Shown here: piece after piece, positions 23,001 through 35,600 of the stretch
How the letters are laid out: each line of letters begins with the position of its first letter
Position numbering within the stretch: position 1 is the stretch's first letter
NCBI GenBank assembly: GCA_036850595.1
Contig: CM072152.1
Span: 7,273,640 to 7,337,639, forward strand
Source: Rhyacichthys aspro
Taxonomy: Eukaryota > Chordata > Actinopteri > Gobiiformes > Rhyacichthyidae
DNA: 64,000 nt
Direction of reading: 5' to 3'
Position numbers and translations under genes: made by a program
The notes under the pieces: generated by a model
Told to the model about the DNA's origin: nothing
Database searches by the model: none
The model's input: the letters and a program-made list of their open reading frames with translations, nothing else

Positions 23001-25734
23001 TCAGGCTCAGAAATAGGTCAAATCCCGACATGCATAGATCATAGTTTCATGAATAGTTGCTGAGTTTAAACGAAAAATATGGCTTGTTGTTAAAGTTGAT
23101 TGAAAGCTTCATTTATATTTTTCTACAGTCTACCTTTTGATATTACAGCGGCCCAGTCCCATTTCTTTGAACTCAAGTTGACTCTCTTTTTTTTTAATCG
23201 ATTTTATACGTTTTAGTTTGATTTCATTGTTTTGATTTTTTTTTTTTTTAATGTCTTTTCTGATTTTGCACGTATTTTAAGTGCACTCTACTAAGCTTGT
23301 AAAGCACTTTGGGCAACGATGGTTGTTTTAAATTTTCTATATAAATAAAAGTGACATTGACATACAGGAAACTTGGAAGAATTTTTTTTTTTTTTAACAA
23401 ATCCATAAAAATTCAGGTTATGTCATTTTTAACTTGATGTCATATCTATCATTTCTATGGCACCAAAGTAGTAAAAAAGGAACAGGGCTGATTGGATATT
23501 GATGTGAAAAATTCCCATACTATTTATACTTATTAAACGTTTCCTCCTATTATCTGGTGTCCAGTCCAGTGTCTTTGTTAGCCTCATGTAGCAGGTCTGA
23601 CAGACTGAAGACCGATGAAGCTCCATTGTCCATCATATTGTGACTGATTGGCGCTCTTCTTTGTCCTTGGGCAGATTCAGGAGGTAACGCCCCTGATTAC
23701 AAGACATCCAGGGCATTTTCACGTTCAGGTAACTTTATTGCACCCACTGGTAAAATCAATCATACAATAGAATAAAAGTCAAATAAACAGAATGAAAGAG
23801 CACCATTGCAAATCAAAAATGTAGATACAGCGTTATCAAAACCAATGAATAGACAAAAAGTGACAATTTGAAAATAAAAATATTAGAAGAAGAATCTCTG
23901 ACCAGATGGGAGCAGCTGAAACTCATTGCGCAAAGGGTGCCAGAGCGTGTTATGGTCTGAGATACAAAGCTAGTGATGCTAATAGTTGATCTGTAGATTA
24001 CTAAACACTCTGTATCTCAATTAGCACAGTTATATGCATTATACTGCCAGTCAAAGCTGAGTTTTTGCATAAAGATCACAATATGCAAGTGGACATGGGA
24101 CTATAGGATCTAAGTGATGTCATGGGCTTGTGTGCACTGCATGTAAACAGTAGAATCGGAGCAGAGCAATTGAATGGAACAAAAAAAAAAATAGAACAGA
24201 TAAAGATAAAGATGGCTGGTGCTTGAGCAAGTCGTTTTTGATCTTCTTTTCTATCTGTACACTACACAAATCTCAAAAGAGATTTTTTTCAGGTTGTGCT
24301 ACACAGGTGAGTAGTTTTCAGTGGGGGTGCTCAAAAAATGGGGGATTTTTTTTACAGACTTAACACTACCCAGACACATACACACTTACACAAGCAACAA
24401 CACAGTGGGCTGCATGTCCCTGTTCCTGTTCCTCTTCCCTTTGAAGCAGCTGATGGAGTTCTGTTGACAGGTTTCCCTCAAAGGCACCATTATGATCCCA
24501 CGGTTAGAAAACGTTCTTTTTCCAAAAACTTTTATGTTTGGGACAGAGAGCTTGCAAGCCTCTCATTATATAATTTGTCTCTGCAAAAAAACACAGCCTC
24601 ACCTCCTTTAACAGTCTGTATTTTTGCAGAAGCTCACATCCTCATTAGGAACTGTCGGTAGGTGTCTTTCCTCACCCTCCTCGTCCTGGTCCTGGCAGGT
24701 ATCTGACAACGTTTGCGGCTTTGTACAATCAAAACCCTTCAAAGTAGGTTGCCTTTTCTGCAGACGTCACCCGTGGTCGTTGGGAGCAAAAAACGCATTT
24801 TGTTTTGCACTGCAACTCCTAATACTAAGCAATATTCAAGATTCATGCTCAGCAAATTGGACTAGATTGCCTGTTTTGGTTTGTTTTTATTGCTTTGGTG
24901 TATTACAAATCTGATTTAAATTACACCTAAAGAAACAAAATTGATCATATTATGCATAAGATATAAACCCCAGGGAATTCTTGAGGGTGCTATGGGGGTC
25001 CTATGTCCATTCTAGCCCCAACCTGGCGTTTCCACTGAATGTACCCTATCACATCATGATCCTTACACACAAATTTGGTGATTGATACAAATAGCGATTA
25101 CATTTTTCCATGTTTCTTGAAATGGGTGTGATTTAGGATCCCCATGTCAGTACTAGACCTTTAAGAGTAGCAGACTTAATCTTTTACATTTCTTCATAAG
25201 TGGGACCAGAGAACCAGTTACATAAATGAGCACAGGTTTTTATTGGCCTTGTGCAATAAAGACAATAAACCTGGAAAAAGATACTAGTTGCATTACAATT
25301 TTAAATAGGGCATATTATTGAGTTCATTCACTTGCTGTTGTGGGAACCAAATCTTCCTGCCCTCACCAGACTGTGCTCAGAGATATTTGGGAAAGCTTTG
25401 AAGCCATAATGCATTGTATGCCCCGTGATTGTCAATCATTAAGAAGATTCCATAACAGTGTTGTTAACAAGGGCAAGACTATTGATTTTTCTCACTCGCT
25501 ATTGGGTGTCTTTAAATACACAATAGATAACAGGCTCGCAGAATACAATGCATATTGAAAACGTATGAATCCTTTCCCCTGTCTGGCTGACGAAGCAATT
25601 TTGGGAAAGCTCAGGGTCCTCAGCTGAATACTGAATTGGCTCGATGTGTCTTGGAAGCTCAATACTCCATCAGTATGCATCTAGTGTGGTACAGTGAAGA
25701 GACAACCCAAAGCATTGCTAATAGTATGACTGTA

Positions 25735-25960
25735 TTAAAGCCGCACTATGTTACTTTTACTTTAAAATAAGTTTCTGAATCATTTTTAGTGGTTCTGTGA
25801 GTTCAAAAAAAGGGGAGAATAGTCCCTCTTTCTTAACACATATAGCTCCAGTTTGACTTTCACTGTGCAAGCTTTGTCTCTCTTAGGGCACTGTTTTATG
25901 GCCCCCATCACTTCAGACAAAGTGAGCAGTGCATTACAGCAGTGTTTCAGAGCAGGCTAA
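25735..25960. mobile_element. probable remnant of a fish MITE (ttaaagccgcactatgttac end)
   Basis: The left end ttaaagccgcactatgttac resembles starts of abundant fish non-autonomous elements that begin TTAAAGGTGCACTATGTAAC. The right border is not seen. Confidence 0.35.
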
Positions 25961-28159
25961 CCTTGTATTCTCTTCAATAGACCTTATCTAAAAAGTATCT
26001 TTCTCCACATTGCCAATAACAAAAACTGTAACACCATGTTGCTTGAAAATGAATGGATTTCTGGAGGAAATGACATGCTCAATAGATTTGTTCAATGACA
26101 AATGACATGTTTCTCTCTCATAGATACCCTCAGACTGTAGAAAGTTGAGGTGACTGAGGTGGGCTTGCAATCGGAAAGTAGATGTCACAGGAACTACTCA
26201 CTAAACATTTCAGAGATGTATCAGAGCAGGTTTCTGTACATTTACGTTTGTATATCTGACTTTGGGTTGCCGTTGTACATACCTCATGTGGCATAAAGTG
26301 TTTTAAATCATAAACTTAGCAAAAAGAATGCTACTGTATATGCAGGAGACATGATGGATATGCAAACTGGAGCTTCCCGTACACTGCTGATGTTTAATCT
26401 CATTCGTGCATACGCTTTCTGGTCATTGCACTAGGATTCTGGTCTAAATTAAAGTCTGTTAGCATAAATTTGTTTTGTTTTGATCACTTTTTATTAGGAA
26501 TTCAACCTCATCACCGGTCCACACTAATTGATAAGTCAGGCTGTTCATGGAGTGTCATTTATCTTTATACAACAGTAATAGCATAGCAAATAGAATAGCA
26601 ATAAGGTTTGCTAAATGCATTTGTATGGACCAGAGTGTTACTTTTAAACGGAGAAGAATAATATGTGTTTAAAAATATCCATGTTAATATAGCCTGTTCC
26701 TGAGAATCAATAATCATCCGTCTCAAGAGAGCAGCTTTTGATGAAACTGTCGGATGATGAAACTATTTTGTAAATGGAAGCATATTGTAGAAATCATACA
26801 TTTTGCTAACAGTGTTTCCTCTCTTTGATAATACTTGGTCTAAAACGCTGCAGAGCTGATGTTTTTTTTTTCTTTCGTTTCGTGCATTAATCTGACCCGT
26901 TTTTGAAGAAGCTCCACAATCGCAAGTGTGACTTAAAGCTATATTTTCAAAGCCACGTTCTGGGATGTGCGTAATGAGAAGGCCGGAGAATGAATGTTTC
27001 ACTTGAAAGAAAGTCAGACACATTTCAGCGTGATGACACTTTGTAGTTGTGTACCCATCTCTCCGTGGCAAATATTAAAAATGAATCAAAACAAGTGCGT
27101 CTTTCATCAGAATGCAATCACAGTGACACTGAAATATGGGGTAGTGCAGGGGGTATGGGCTGCCACTGCACAAAGAGTGGGATAAAACAAAGAGGATGCA
27201 AAACTTGATGCATATTAGTACAAAAAATAAACAGATAAAATTGACGAAAAGCAGGTTTTTACAGCGGCTCCCAGGCTGTGGATTGGTGGGTTGCGAGGTG
27301 CACAATAACAATGTGCGATTTCACCACTAAATGCCACACAAAACAATCGGGACTATTAAGAAAAACAAAGTAAGTGGAAACATAATAACACCGTTTATTG
27401 TTCTGTTTATTTTCTGCCTGTGGACCACCTCCTCAGGGGAGATCTGACAGCACACGATACAGTCGAGACGCTGTCTACTTTAGTGAAGGCTGATACAAAT
27501 GGTCTGACCCTATCATATTTATGAGAATATTCTTCAGGGATGTTGGTGGAAACCCATCTTGTCTTGGTCTTCCACGGAGGAAAAAAAAAAGTGAAAAGAT
27601 AGTAACCGTACAAAAACGTGACACCAAAATGTTGTATGTACATTTGTAGAACGCTTGGATCATACACAAAGTTGAATTTAAAGAGTTAGTCCTGGATACT
27701 ATTGAAAATTCAAAATATAAAGAAAATTTGGTTGTGAAAGCTGAGATTCTGTGGACTGGTAATCTGGTATGGGCGACTATTGAATGACTAAAGAGCTTAA
27801 CTTGTAATACATACACCTCACTGTATGTTTTTAGGATGAACTAGTTTCTGAGTGTATTCTTTGGATCTCCTCAGAACAAAACACTGTATGGAATTCTTAT
27901 TTAAGGACCACATTTGACAAACAAATCCCTTTTAAAAGAATGCCAGACTGACCTGTGATGTGCCGCTTGATGGAAATAGGCCTTAAATGAGCAGTCACAT
28001 TATCCCAAGGCAAAGATGGAGCCCTGTTCTTCCTGCACTGTTGTCATTATGAAGACGACCCTTAAAAGAGGCTTGAATAGTGCTGTGCTAAATGACCAAA
28101 CCTACCTTGCCTTATGCTCACTGTCAGCGCAAGTATCATAGCAATCTCACTGCCAAAAA

Positions 28160-28560
28160 TAAAAAATAAAAAGGTCTGCTCTCTGGCCTTGTGCGCTATA
28201 AATCAGCTCCGACCCTGAGATGACAGTCTGGGGAGGACACATCAGACCAAAAGCTGGCATTTAGAGTGTACAGGAAGGCAGCGGAAAGGCCATCCTACAG
28301 TCAATAAGCCAGGCTATGACGAAAACCCCACAGGCTTTAGTATAGACTGTCCTGCTGGGCTCATTTTTACTCCCAACATCGCACCTCGGCCCATTTCTGA
28401 TGGCCACAGGGATTGAGACTTACATCACTCATATTTCTTTGATTTAGACCTGGCTTAGCTTTGCATCAGCCTTTATATGAGTGTTATGGAAAGGTTATTG
28501 TCGATGATGAGGAGAAATTACTCTTCCTGCCATTGTTAAGGGTTTTTACTGCCTTACATT
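28160..28560. other. possible conserved non-coding element
   Basis: A low-repeat, balanced stretch (for example 28210-28330 and 28440-28560) without open frames or splice pairs, contrasting with AT-rich surroundings. Confidence 0.25.
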
Positions 28561-29809
28561 GTCACTAACAGCAGGACACTTTACTCTCAGTCAGACTTGA
28601 AAAGCTGCGTCGTCAGAACATTGAAGTCAAGCATTGAGTCAATCGAACACTGGAGGTAAACTAATGTGGAAATACGTCACTTTTTGCCTCGGTTTGACAA
28701 AGCAGAAGGGATAGAAGTGAGGATGATTAAACCAGTGACTGAGAGAGTTATCACCTGTTGTATTAAGTTTGTTTTACCGTCACAAAGTTAACTGAGGCAC
28801 ATCAAAGACCAAACAATACGGACGATGTGCTGTCATTTATAAGGAAATGCGGAAAAGGAAAGGTTTCTTGAAGTCTTATTTCGTCACCGATCAAATATTG
28901 TTTCCTGAAAGTGCGGCACAAAACATGTAAAGGAGACAGAGGATTTATATGTACATTTTTAGTTAACGCTATCTTTTTTTCTTTGTGTTTATTACTTCAT
29001 ACATAGTTCATTACTATGAGAAAACAGATGGAACAGTTGTAAAATGAGTGCTTTCCACGTTTTCTGTGATAAAAGTGCTCAGTTTCATCAAAAGTTTGGA
29101 CAAATCCTGACCTTAAACCTGTTCTGGACTAGGCTAAACTTCCTTCAAAAGTTTCCTGTTGTTTTAGTCTAACTCATGGAATAGAAATAACAACAAAATG
29201 AGCCAGATTTATTAAATCAGGTCTAGCTGATTGGGTTAGCTTACTTCATTAAATATTACATTTCCTGGTTAGGAATAAACCAGTTATCAACAAACTGGGG
29301 ATGAGCTGTTGGCAAACACTCAAGAATGCATCATTGTCCATCTTGAGCCCTCCTCACTCTCTGGAGAATTTCCTCTAGACTTTCTCCTGACTAGCACGGC
29401 TGTTTACAACTGATACTATGTTAGTTCACACGTGTACACAACATTGGTGGAGACAGAACTAGGGCCACCATAAGATAATATCCGGGTGAGACATTGGATT
29501 TGTGTTGAAACTGATGTCTTCATTTACCACAAACAGATGCTGTGCTTGCCAGAAACAGACTTCATATATCACAGTGCCTTCTCTGTTTCTCACATAATGT
29601 GGTCAAGGTTCATTTGAGACCTATGCTGAACATATATTTGCTTATGTAAAAGAAATACTGCCAAAATTACGATATATTAACTAGCACAAGCACACGTATG
29701 GGTTCTGTTCTTCACCATCAAGTGCAGTATAAATCCAGGATCCAGTAAATAAACTTTAGAAATCATCCTTTGGTCTCTGTCTCATCATGTTGTGACATTG
29801 TGACGGAGC

Positions 29810-30160
29810 ACGCCCGTCAATGAGTAGTGAGCGCATGCGGTCACAAAGAAACCCACGAACTCGCGCTGGCCACGCACACATTTTCACTCACACTCGCTAA
29901 TTCCCCGTTTACCCCGCTGGTACATTAATACGCACCCGACGCCTTTTTCCCGTTCTCCTGCCGCTTTTATGCTCCCAAGGGTGCACATTTGAGAGCGTTA
30001 GCTTGGGTCATTCATACATGCTAGCACTTACCTGTTTCTCTGTGTTTCCTGATGCTGCGCGTCTGATCCAACCCGAGCCATAACTTCCGGGTGGTTTAAA
30101 TGGACGCTGTTCGCGCGCTGGAGTTGATCACGTGATGCGCATCAGGTAACCTACACATAA
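29810..30160 (-). promoter_or_regulatory. CpG-rich promoter-like patch upstream of iqsec1
   Basis: Locally CpG-rich sequence in an AT-rich region. On the minus strand from right to left: tgatgcgcatcacgtgatca (an E-box CACGTG inside a palindromic context), then cacccggaagttatgg (ETS/GABP-type CCGGAAGT just before an ATG), then a strong splice donor aaacag|gtaagtgct at 30032/30031. A GCGCATGCGG NRF1-like half-palindrome is at 29832-29841. This is the layout of a CpG promoter with a short first exon reading leftwards, towards iqsec1. Confidence 0.45.
30032..30081 (-). CDS. candidate short first coding exon (alternative iqsec1 N-terminus or unknown gene)
   Basis: From the ATG at 30081 the minus strand reads MARVGSDAQHQETQRN and then two bases before a consensus donor (cag|gtaagt). 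The 50 bases leave phase 2, exactly the phase of the donor of the iqsec1 coiled-coil exon at 18081, so this exon could splice to the same downstream exon without a frameshift. IQSEC genes are known to use several alternative N-terminal exons. There is no homology that I recognise for the peptide, and the exon might be purely 5' UTR or belong to a non-coding RNA. Confidence 0.3.
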
Positions 30161-32074
30161 AAACCTATAACCGCACTTTCAGTCATCCTTTATTAATTAT
30201 TATTTATATGTTGTTGTATACGAGAACAGCCCACATGTTTATGTTTCAACTGTTTGTTTGTTTAGTGATTTATATTTTGTTGTAAAACTTAAGCCCAATG
30301 GGAGGGGCCAGAGGGGTATTTAGAGGAGCCATCTCAGACCTGTATTCAGTCTGGTCTTGAGCAGTTGCAGGTAACGGTGGCTGGGAGCACGCTGAGCGCT
30401 GTGTTTGCGTTTTTGACAGAACTCTGACTTTAGACTCTCTTTGTTTTTGTACATTTGTAAATACATTTTGATGATCGGTATCCACTGTATATATTTTTAC
30501 ACTTTTTTGCTGTTTTGCACTTTGGACACTGGACTTTGCCTGGGTTTGATTAGAGCCCCGCCACAGACATAAAGACATCACAAAGTCCTGATAACACAGG
30601 CTCAACTGAAAACATCAGGAGGAAAGTGCTTGTGTGAAAGGTACTGTCAATCATTATTTCCCCTGAAACAGTCAGGGTCGGGTCAGTACGGTTTAGTTTC
30701 CATTCTCAAAAGTGGTACACCAGTTTGGTAACCCCACTTAGTGTTTGGTTTGCAGACTACACTGCATAAATATTCAGCTAAAAGTTCTTCTACTGTTTAT
30801 TTTATAGCTGTATGTGGCTATACTTCAAGTGCTAGTGGAAAAAAAAAAATTGTCTTAAGTGGTCTTTCTAGTAAACGCACATTATCATTTACTTGGTGTG
30901 CTTACTTCACGAAACGTACACAGTTTCAGAAATACCATAGACTCAACAACATAATTACATTGGTACGGCACAAACCTTGCTGTCTACTTTATTTTCATGT
31001 TCATGTGCATCTGTCAGTCTGCTCTTTAATCTGACAACTCTTACATGTACAAATCACTTCAGGTGTCCATTTGACGACTGAATGTGGAGTGTTGTTTTAT
31101 CCAGCGGTGCTCTGTGAAAGCCTTCAGCAGAGGGACGACGTTCAGTATTTATAGACCTATACTGCTATTTCTGTTCTCCCACTCGAGCTGAAAATAGCCT
31201 TATTTACACCTAGCCTGATGTTGTGCATTAAACCCCTCATTACGCCCCACACAAAGCAAGGAATACGCCGCTCCGTGTGTGAGATAAGACGATATGGCAG
31301 CACGCACACTATATCACAGTCTGATGGCACTGCTAGTAAAGCCAGAGATGCACATCAATATGTAACTTTGTTTATTGTGCTAGTATTTTATTTATTTGAC
31401 TGAATAATTTGTAGGTGCACTTTTAGCAGCAACAGTGAATGGATTTCATCATGAATTTATCAGTCTCTCACACTGTCTTTCACATTTTTGGCCTCTTTAC
31501 AACATTGCTTCAGCCGAGTTGAGGTTTACCTGCATTATGTACACCCCCCTAAATGGGGAATGTGCATTTTGTTTTAATGAATGAATGAAAAAAAAAAAGA
31601 AAAGAAAGAACCATCTTATCAAATAACAGAATATTGCAACAGGAATCATCCATGAAAATATGAGACTCTAAGACATCATATAGGCTTAATTATCAAGGAT
31701 TTTAATAGATGAGCACTCCCATTGGTCGGCACCGCTTGCCAATAAGGAAGTAAAGGCTGCCAATAAAACAGAGAAAGTGTATATTCTAAACTGTACATGT
31801 ATTTATACAGTGAAACAGAGCAATGTCAATTCAATCACGCAATGTTTAAAGAGGCAAAGAAAATAGCTGTTCTGATGCTGAAGTTGGAGCTAAAAGTTAA
31901 CAACGGTTAGCTCTAAACAGTTTGGTGTAATGTGTTAGTATTTTGAGGAGGAAAAATAAGTAAAAAATAATCAAACAAAAGCATGAAAAGTCCCAAGGCT
32001 GCTTTTAGGGGTGAGAGCTGGTCTGAGACAGCGATGGCAAAAACAAAATCAGGTAGTGCCACTTTAAGGTCACA

Positions 32075-32137
32075 TCACAGCATCTCAATTGGGTTGACGT
32101 CTGGACATTGACTGGTCCACACCAAGACCTTGATTTT
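32075..32137 (-). mobile_element. Tc1-like transposase C-terminal fragment
   Basis: The minus strand reads KIKVLVWTSQCPDVNPIEML then a stop. The W-x-S-Q-x-P-D-x-N-P-I-E motif is the conserved C-terminal block of Tc1/mariner transposases in which the E is the third acidic residue of the DDE/D catalytic triad. Only about 21 codons are left and the frame opens from a poly-A stretch, so this is a dead relic, possibly inside a deleted element. Confidence 0.8.
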
Positions 32138-32399
32138 TTTTACTCATCAGCTGTTCTAATGGCCTTCAGGACCTAATGCAAGAACCAAATATGACCACAC
32201 TTTAGTACATTAGTATGTTAAATGAATGACACTGAATAAATAGTGGATCAGCCAATCAAATTCATGTTTGACATCCCCTGGGAAGCCCAACCTCCAGATA
32301 GTTAAATTTTTTATTGGTAATTTTACAATATAAACAATTATACTATTAGCAAATTTCGTTTATGATTCTCCAAACTGGAATGAGGACGGACACAATTCA

Positions 32400-32960
32400 C
32401 CATGGGGCAATTAATCCACCTTAACTGAACTTGTTAATGAGCTTCTATCCACTTTCACCTTTTTATTGACACCCCCTTTAATCACATTCAGTTTCATCAG
32501 TTCTTGTATTTACACCAATGCAAGTATGTTTACTTTCTCTTCACATTTATTGCAGGTAATTGCACATTGTTATTTCCACGAGCCATCTGCTTATCCAAAC
32601 CCCTGGCCCTACTCTGACCCTTCTTCCCACTCACTAAAGAGGTGTGAAATTGCTAAAACACATTAACTCCCTCTAACGTCTCCCCTCTCTCTCTTTTATA
32701 GCCAAATGCATCTCAGAGGGAGCGAACAATCCTTTATTTGGGCCTTAATGAAAATGCTTCCCCTAATGTTTTGCTTTGTTTACTCCCCGATAAAAGCTGG
32801 CTGGATGAATGCCTCGCTTGTAATGGAAGCCATTCAGGTGAACTGACGGAAATCTCGAATTCACTTAGATCAGGGCGTAATGTTTCTGCTCACATGGCAG
32901 TGTTTTATGAGCACACATCTACAAGCGTGAAAAGTGATAAATGAGCACAGGGACGTCACG
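32400..32960. other. strong candidate conserved non-coding element
   Basis: The stretch around 32700-32900 has no repeats, balanced composition and many clustered motif-like words (cctttatttgggccttaatg, tgtttactccccgataaaag, cattcaggtgaactgacgg) including an E-box CAGGTG and forkhead-type TGTTTAC. The 68-codon plus-strand frame at 32738-32944 starts and ends without splice consensus and lacks similarity, so non-coding regulation is preferred. Confidence 0.35.
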
Positions 32961-33355
32961 CAACTCCACATTTGTCAGTTTCCGCCATGTTGGCAGGCAA
33001 GCACCTTTGTGTCTTTTGTTCATTTCTCTTGTTGTTTTCTGGTTTAATGCAGAGAACTGTGAAGCCTGCAGTGAGCTCTCAGTCCAGCTCCAGTCCAACA
33101 AAGCTGTGTACTATATAACGCCATAGCTCAGTTACAATCATCTAGATATGGAAGCTTAACTAAGGCAAATTTGTGAGCTTCTGGTTCAAATTTTAGTCAG
33201 ACTAACACAATAATCTGACTTTTGTAGTATTATGCTACAGTAATTCTTAACATTTTCATACATCCCACTTTTAATCACGATCACTGGAATATGAATAAAG
33301 TCAAACACATTAAAAAAAAAGATCAAACAAAATACATTCAAAGTTTTCCTGTGTT

Positions 33356-33381
33356 GTAGTAGTAGCAGTAGTGGTAGTAGT
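33356..33381. repeat. (GTA)n-like imperfect microsatellite
   Basis: gtagtagtagcagtagtggtagtag: about eight triplets with substitutions. Confidence 0.7.
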
Positions 33382-34348
33382 TTTCTCGTTTTTACAAGAA
33401 TCATGTCGGTCCAATGCCCTCAGGACCTGTGGGAAGCCAAGTTGAGAGAGAAGTTTGAGATCTGATTCTAGTCTTGGCAGAGCTCAGATGTTTGTTTTAC
33501 ATTTGCAACAGCCAGTTTAAAGGTCACTTGGGCTGCAGACCTCAAACACTCCCATAATGCCAGTTCTGCCACACTATTGATCTGAAATGCAGCAGGCCGA
33601 AAAGTTTGAGAACAATCTTGCAACACTGCAGCTGCTGTGCAAGGTAAATCTGTGCAGGTCATTTGTCACTTGATAAAATCTGTCAAATCTTGGTGCAACG
33701 AGAGCAAGCTTTTTCAGAAGCGTAGGTTTTGGCTGCACTTTTAAGCAGGAACCCAGAAGCCCAAATTGATAAGGCACTTTTTTTCAATCTTACTGCAGGC
33801 TACATACTCTATTATGCAACTAGTTCTTTTAATTCCTCATGAAAATATATTTGTATTGCTTCTTAATCTCAACTAAAGTGAACATTTCCAGGTTGCTGAG
33901 TTTCAAATAACACTACACTTACATAATACATAAATGACACCCTTCCTTAATTTGACATGACACTATTAGGGGCTTTGGAGACCTTTTAAATGAAGAGGGA
34001 CCTAACTTACAAAAGTAGAGAAAAAGTGAAAAAACTAACCTTTAACATACATAGTGTTGTTAAAACAAAATTGTATTGTGAGCCATTTAAAGTATATAAT
34101 CAATAATCATGTGCTATATAAGCGTTATTAGAAAGATCATTAAATAAATATACTATTTAATATTTATTGAATATATGCATTAGTCTGCAGTGTTCATATG
34201 CTCTAACTTGTCTTATTTACCTTCATTTAATCCTTCCATTTTGTCCTTGTCATTGATGGCCGCCTCTCAGTGGAGGGATCAGATCCTGTTTGCTTAAGCA
34301 GTGAGTACAGATGAGTGGAGAGCCGTGAATGCTAATGCAGTGGACCTA

Positions 34349-34362
34349 TTGCCACCTGCTGG
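34349..34362 (-). promoter_or_regulatory. CTCF-like site 3
   Basis: The minus strand reads CCAGCAGGTGGCAA, which agrees with the CTCF core CCASYAGRKGGCRS except at the last base. This is the best CTCF match I saw in the window. Motif match only. Confidence 0.5.
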
Positions 34363-34540
34363 CTCTAATGGAAGCCTATTATCTGAGGTGCTTAGTGTTC
34401 TGATACATTAGCATCCGCTGTTATCATCATGGCCCTTTACACATAATGCATAAAAACAAAGCCACCAAAACAGAGAAAAACAGCAGCGGTAAAAAGCTAT
34501 TAAAGTCGGTCTGGTGTCAGAGTTTGAGAATGAGATTCCA

Positions 34541-34554
34541 GAGCCCCCTGCTCC
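34541..34554 (-). promoter_or_regulatory. CTCF-like site 4 (weaker)
   Basis: The minus strand reads GGAGCAGGGGGCTC, the CTCF core with two mismatches, 180 bp from site 3 and in the same orientation. Confidence 0.35.
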
Positions 34555-35322
34555 ATCACAGCGGTGAAAAGTGAGATGAATGATGTGCAGTCAGCTCTCC
34601 AGATTATGTTAGCCTAGTCCTGATGGTGATAAATTTAAATAATACATTAGGTTTTCTCTTCTTCATATTCCCCCAAGTCCAATTATTATGGGGTAAAGAA
34701 GACTTCGGGGGTTGGTTAATACTGCATTTACTAAGACAAAGGAATGGTGCTGCTATAAATAAGTCCTAATGAAACACACAGTGCACATTAGTGGTGAAGA
34801 ATAACTCATTTTATCTACACCCTGACTTCATTGGAAAAGTAAGGTCAATATGGGACTTAAGATGCCACACACACACGCTCAGATTTAGAGCCACTTCCCA
34901 CATTTCATTCACAGCCAATATTATTATGGGTGGTGGAAATTGTCCCAAAGTGAACTTCTCAGCAACCTGTCCTCGAGCACAACTTACACCTGCTACCAAT
35001 TAATCATGCCAGCTCATTTATTTATTTATTTAGGTTATAAGACTGGGAAAATCCACTTTTCGTCAGGTAAAAGCATGTTTTCTTTGCTGAGGTTAGTTCC
35101 TCTCAATAAGCCTATGGTTGATCTAAAGTACTTTTTCTGATCGCACTCAAAATTGCATCCTGGCATCAAAATCTGAAAGGAAATCAAAGGTATTTTTGAT
35201 GCCACATAAAGATTTAGAATTTACAATAAAACTGTATAGCTTCAGGATAATTAGCTTCATTTAAAATTATGTAAACACAGCCTGGTCAGCAAACCTTATT
35301 CTTTTTTCTAGTTTATACAAAG

Positions 35323-35600
35323 AATTAGTCTGGCCTCTTGGTTTGAGTTTGATTGCAAGGAGGCGGAACAAATACACATACAACCAATCAGAACTCAGGG
35401 GGCGGTACCAATTGTTGCAGGGATCAACCAAAACTAAAAAAAAACATACAGCAATCAAAAAAAAAACAAAAACTGCCCCATTTTAAATAAATCTTTGTGA
35501 CTGGTTAGGCAATGGAAGGCGTTGTCAATGGGAGAGGTTCCAGACCCACTTCACTAAGAAAGAGCAAAGTGAAAGTGAATGGGTCTGGCTGTCCAGGCTA
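35323..35600 (+). mobile_element. MITE-like repeat, AATTAGTCTGG family (copy C)
   Basis: Begins AATTAGTCTGGCCTCTTGG, has acaaccaatcagaactcagg in the middle, and ends gaatgggtctggctgtccag followed by gcta. About 278 bp, the most complete copy. An A-rich insertion lies near 35430-35470. Confidence 0.65.

Larger units (their letters stand above)
18762..29800. other. intergenic or upstream-transcribed region without recognised exons
   Basis: No coding exon was recognised. Apart from listed elements the region is AT-rich with chance frames of at most 121 codons (21098-21463, minus strand). If the promoter-like patch at 30.1 kb starts an alternative iqsec1 transcript, this is its intron; otherwise it is intergenic. 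A candidate 28-base microexon at 24634-24661 (ttttgcag before, gtaggtg after) is too short to credit. Confidence 0.5.
34240..34620. other. candidate regulatory or insulator element with two CTCF-like sites
   Basis: Repeat-free, GC-richer block. It contains the CTCF-like sequences at 34349-34362 and 34541-34554, both on the minus strand, and balanced sequence around them. No reading frame of interest. Confidence 0.35.

Noticed and set aside
24634..24661. 28-base microexon-like segment (ttttgcag ... gtaggt)
   Set aside because: Such pairs occur by chance often in AT/pyrimidine-rich introns, and there is no homology to support it.
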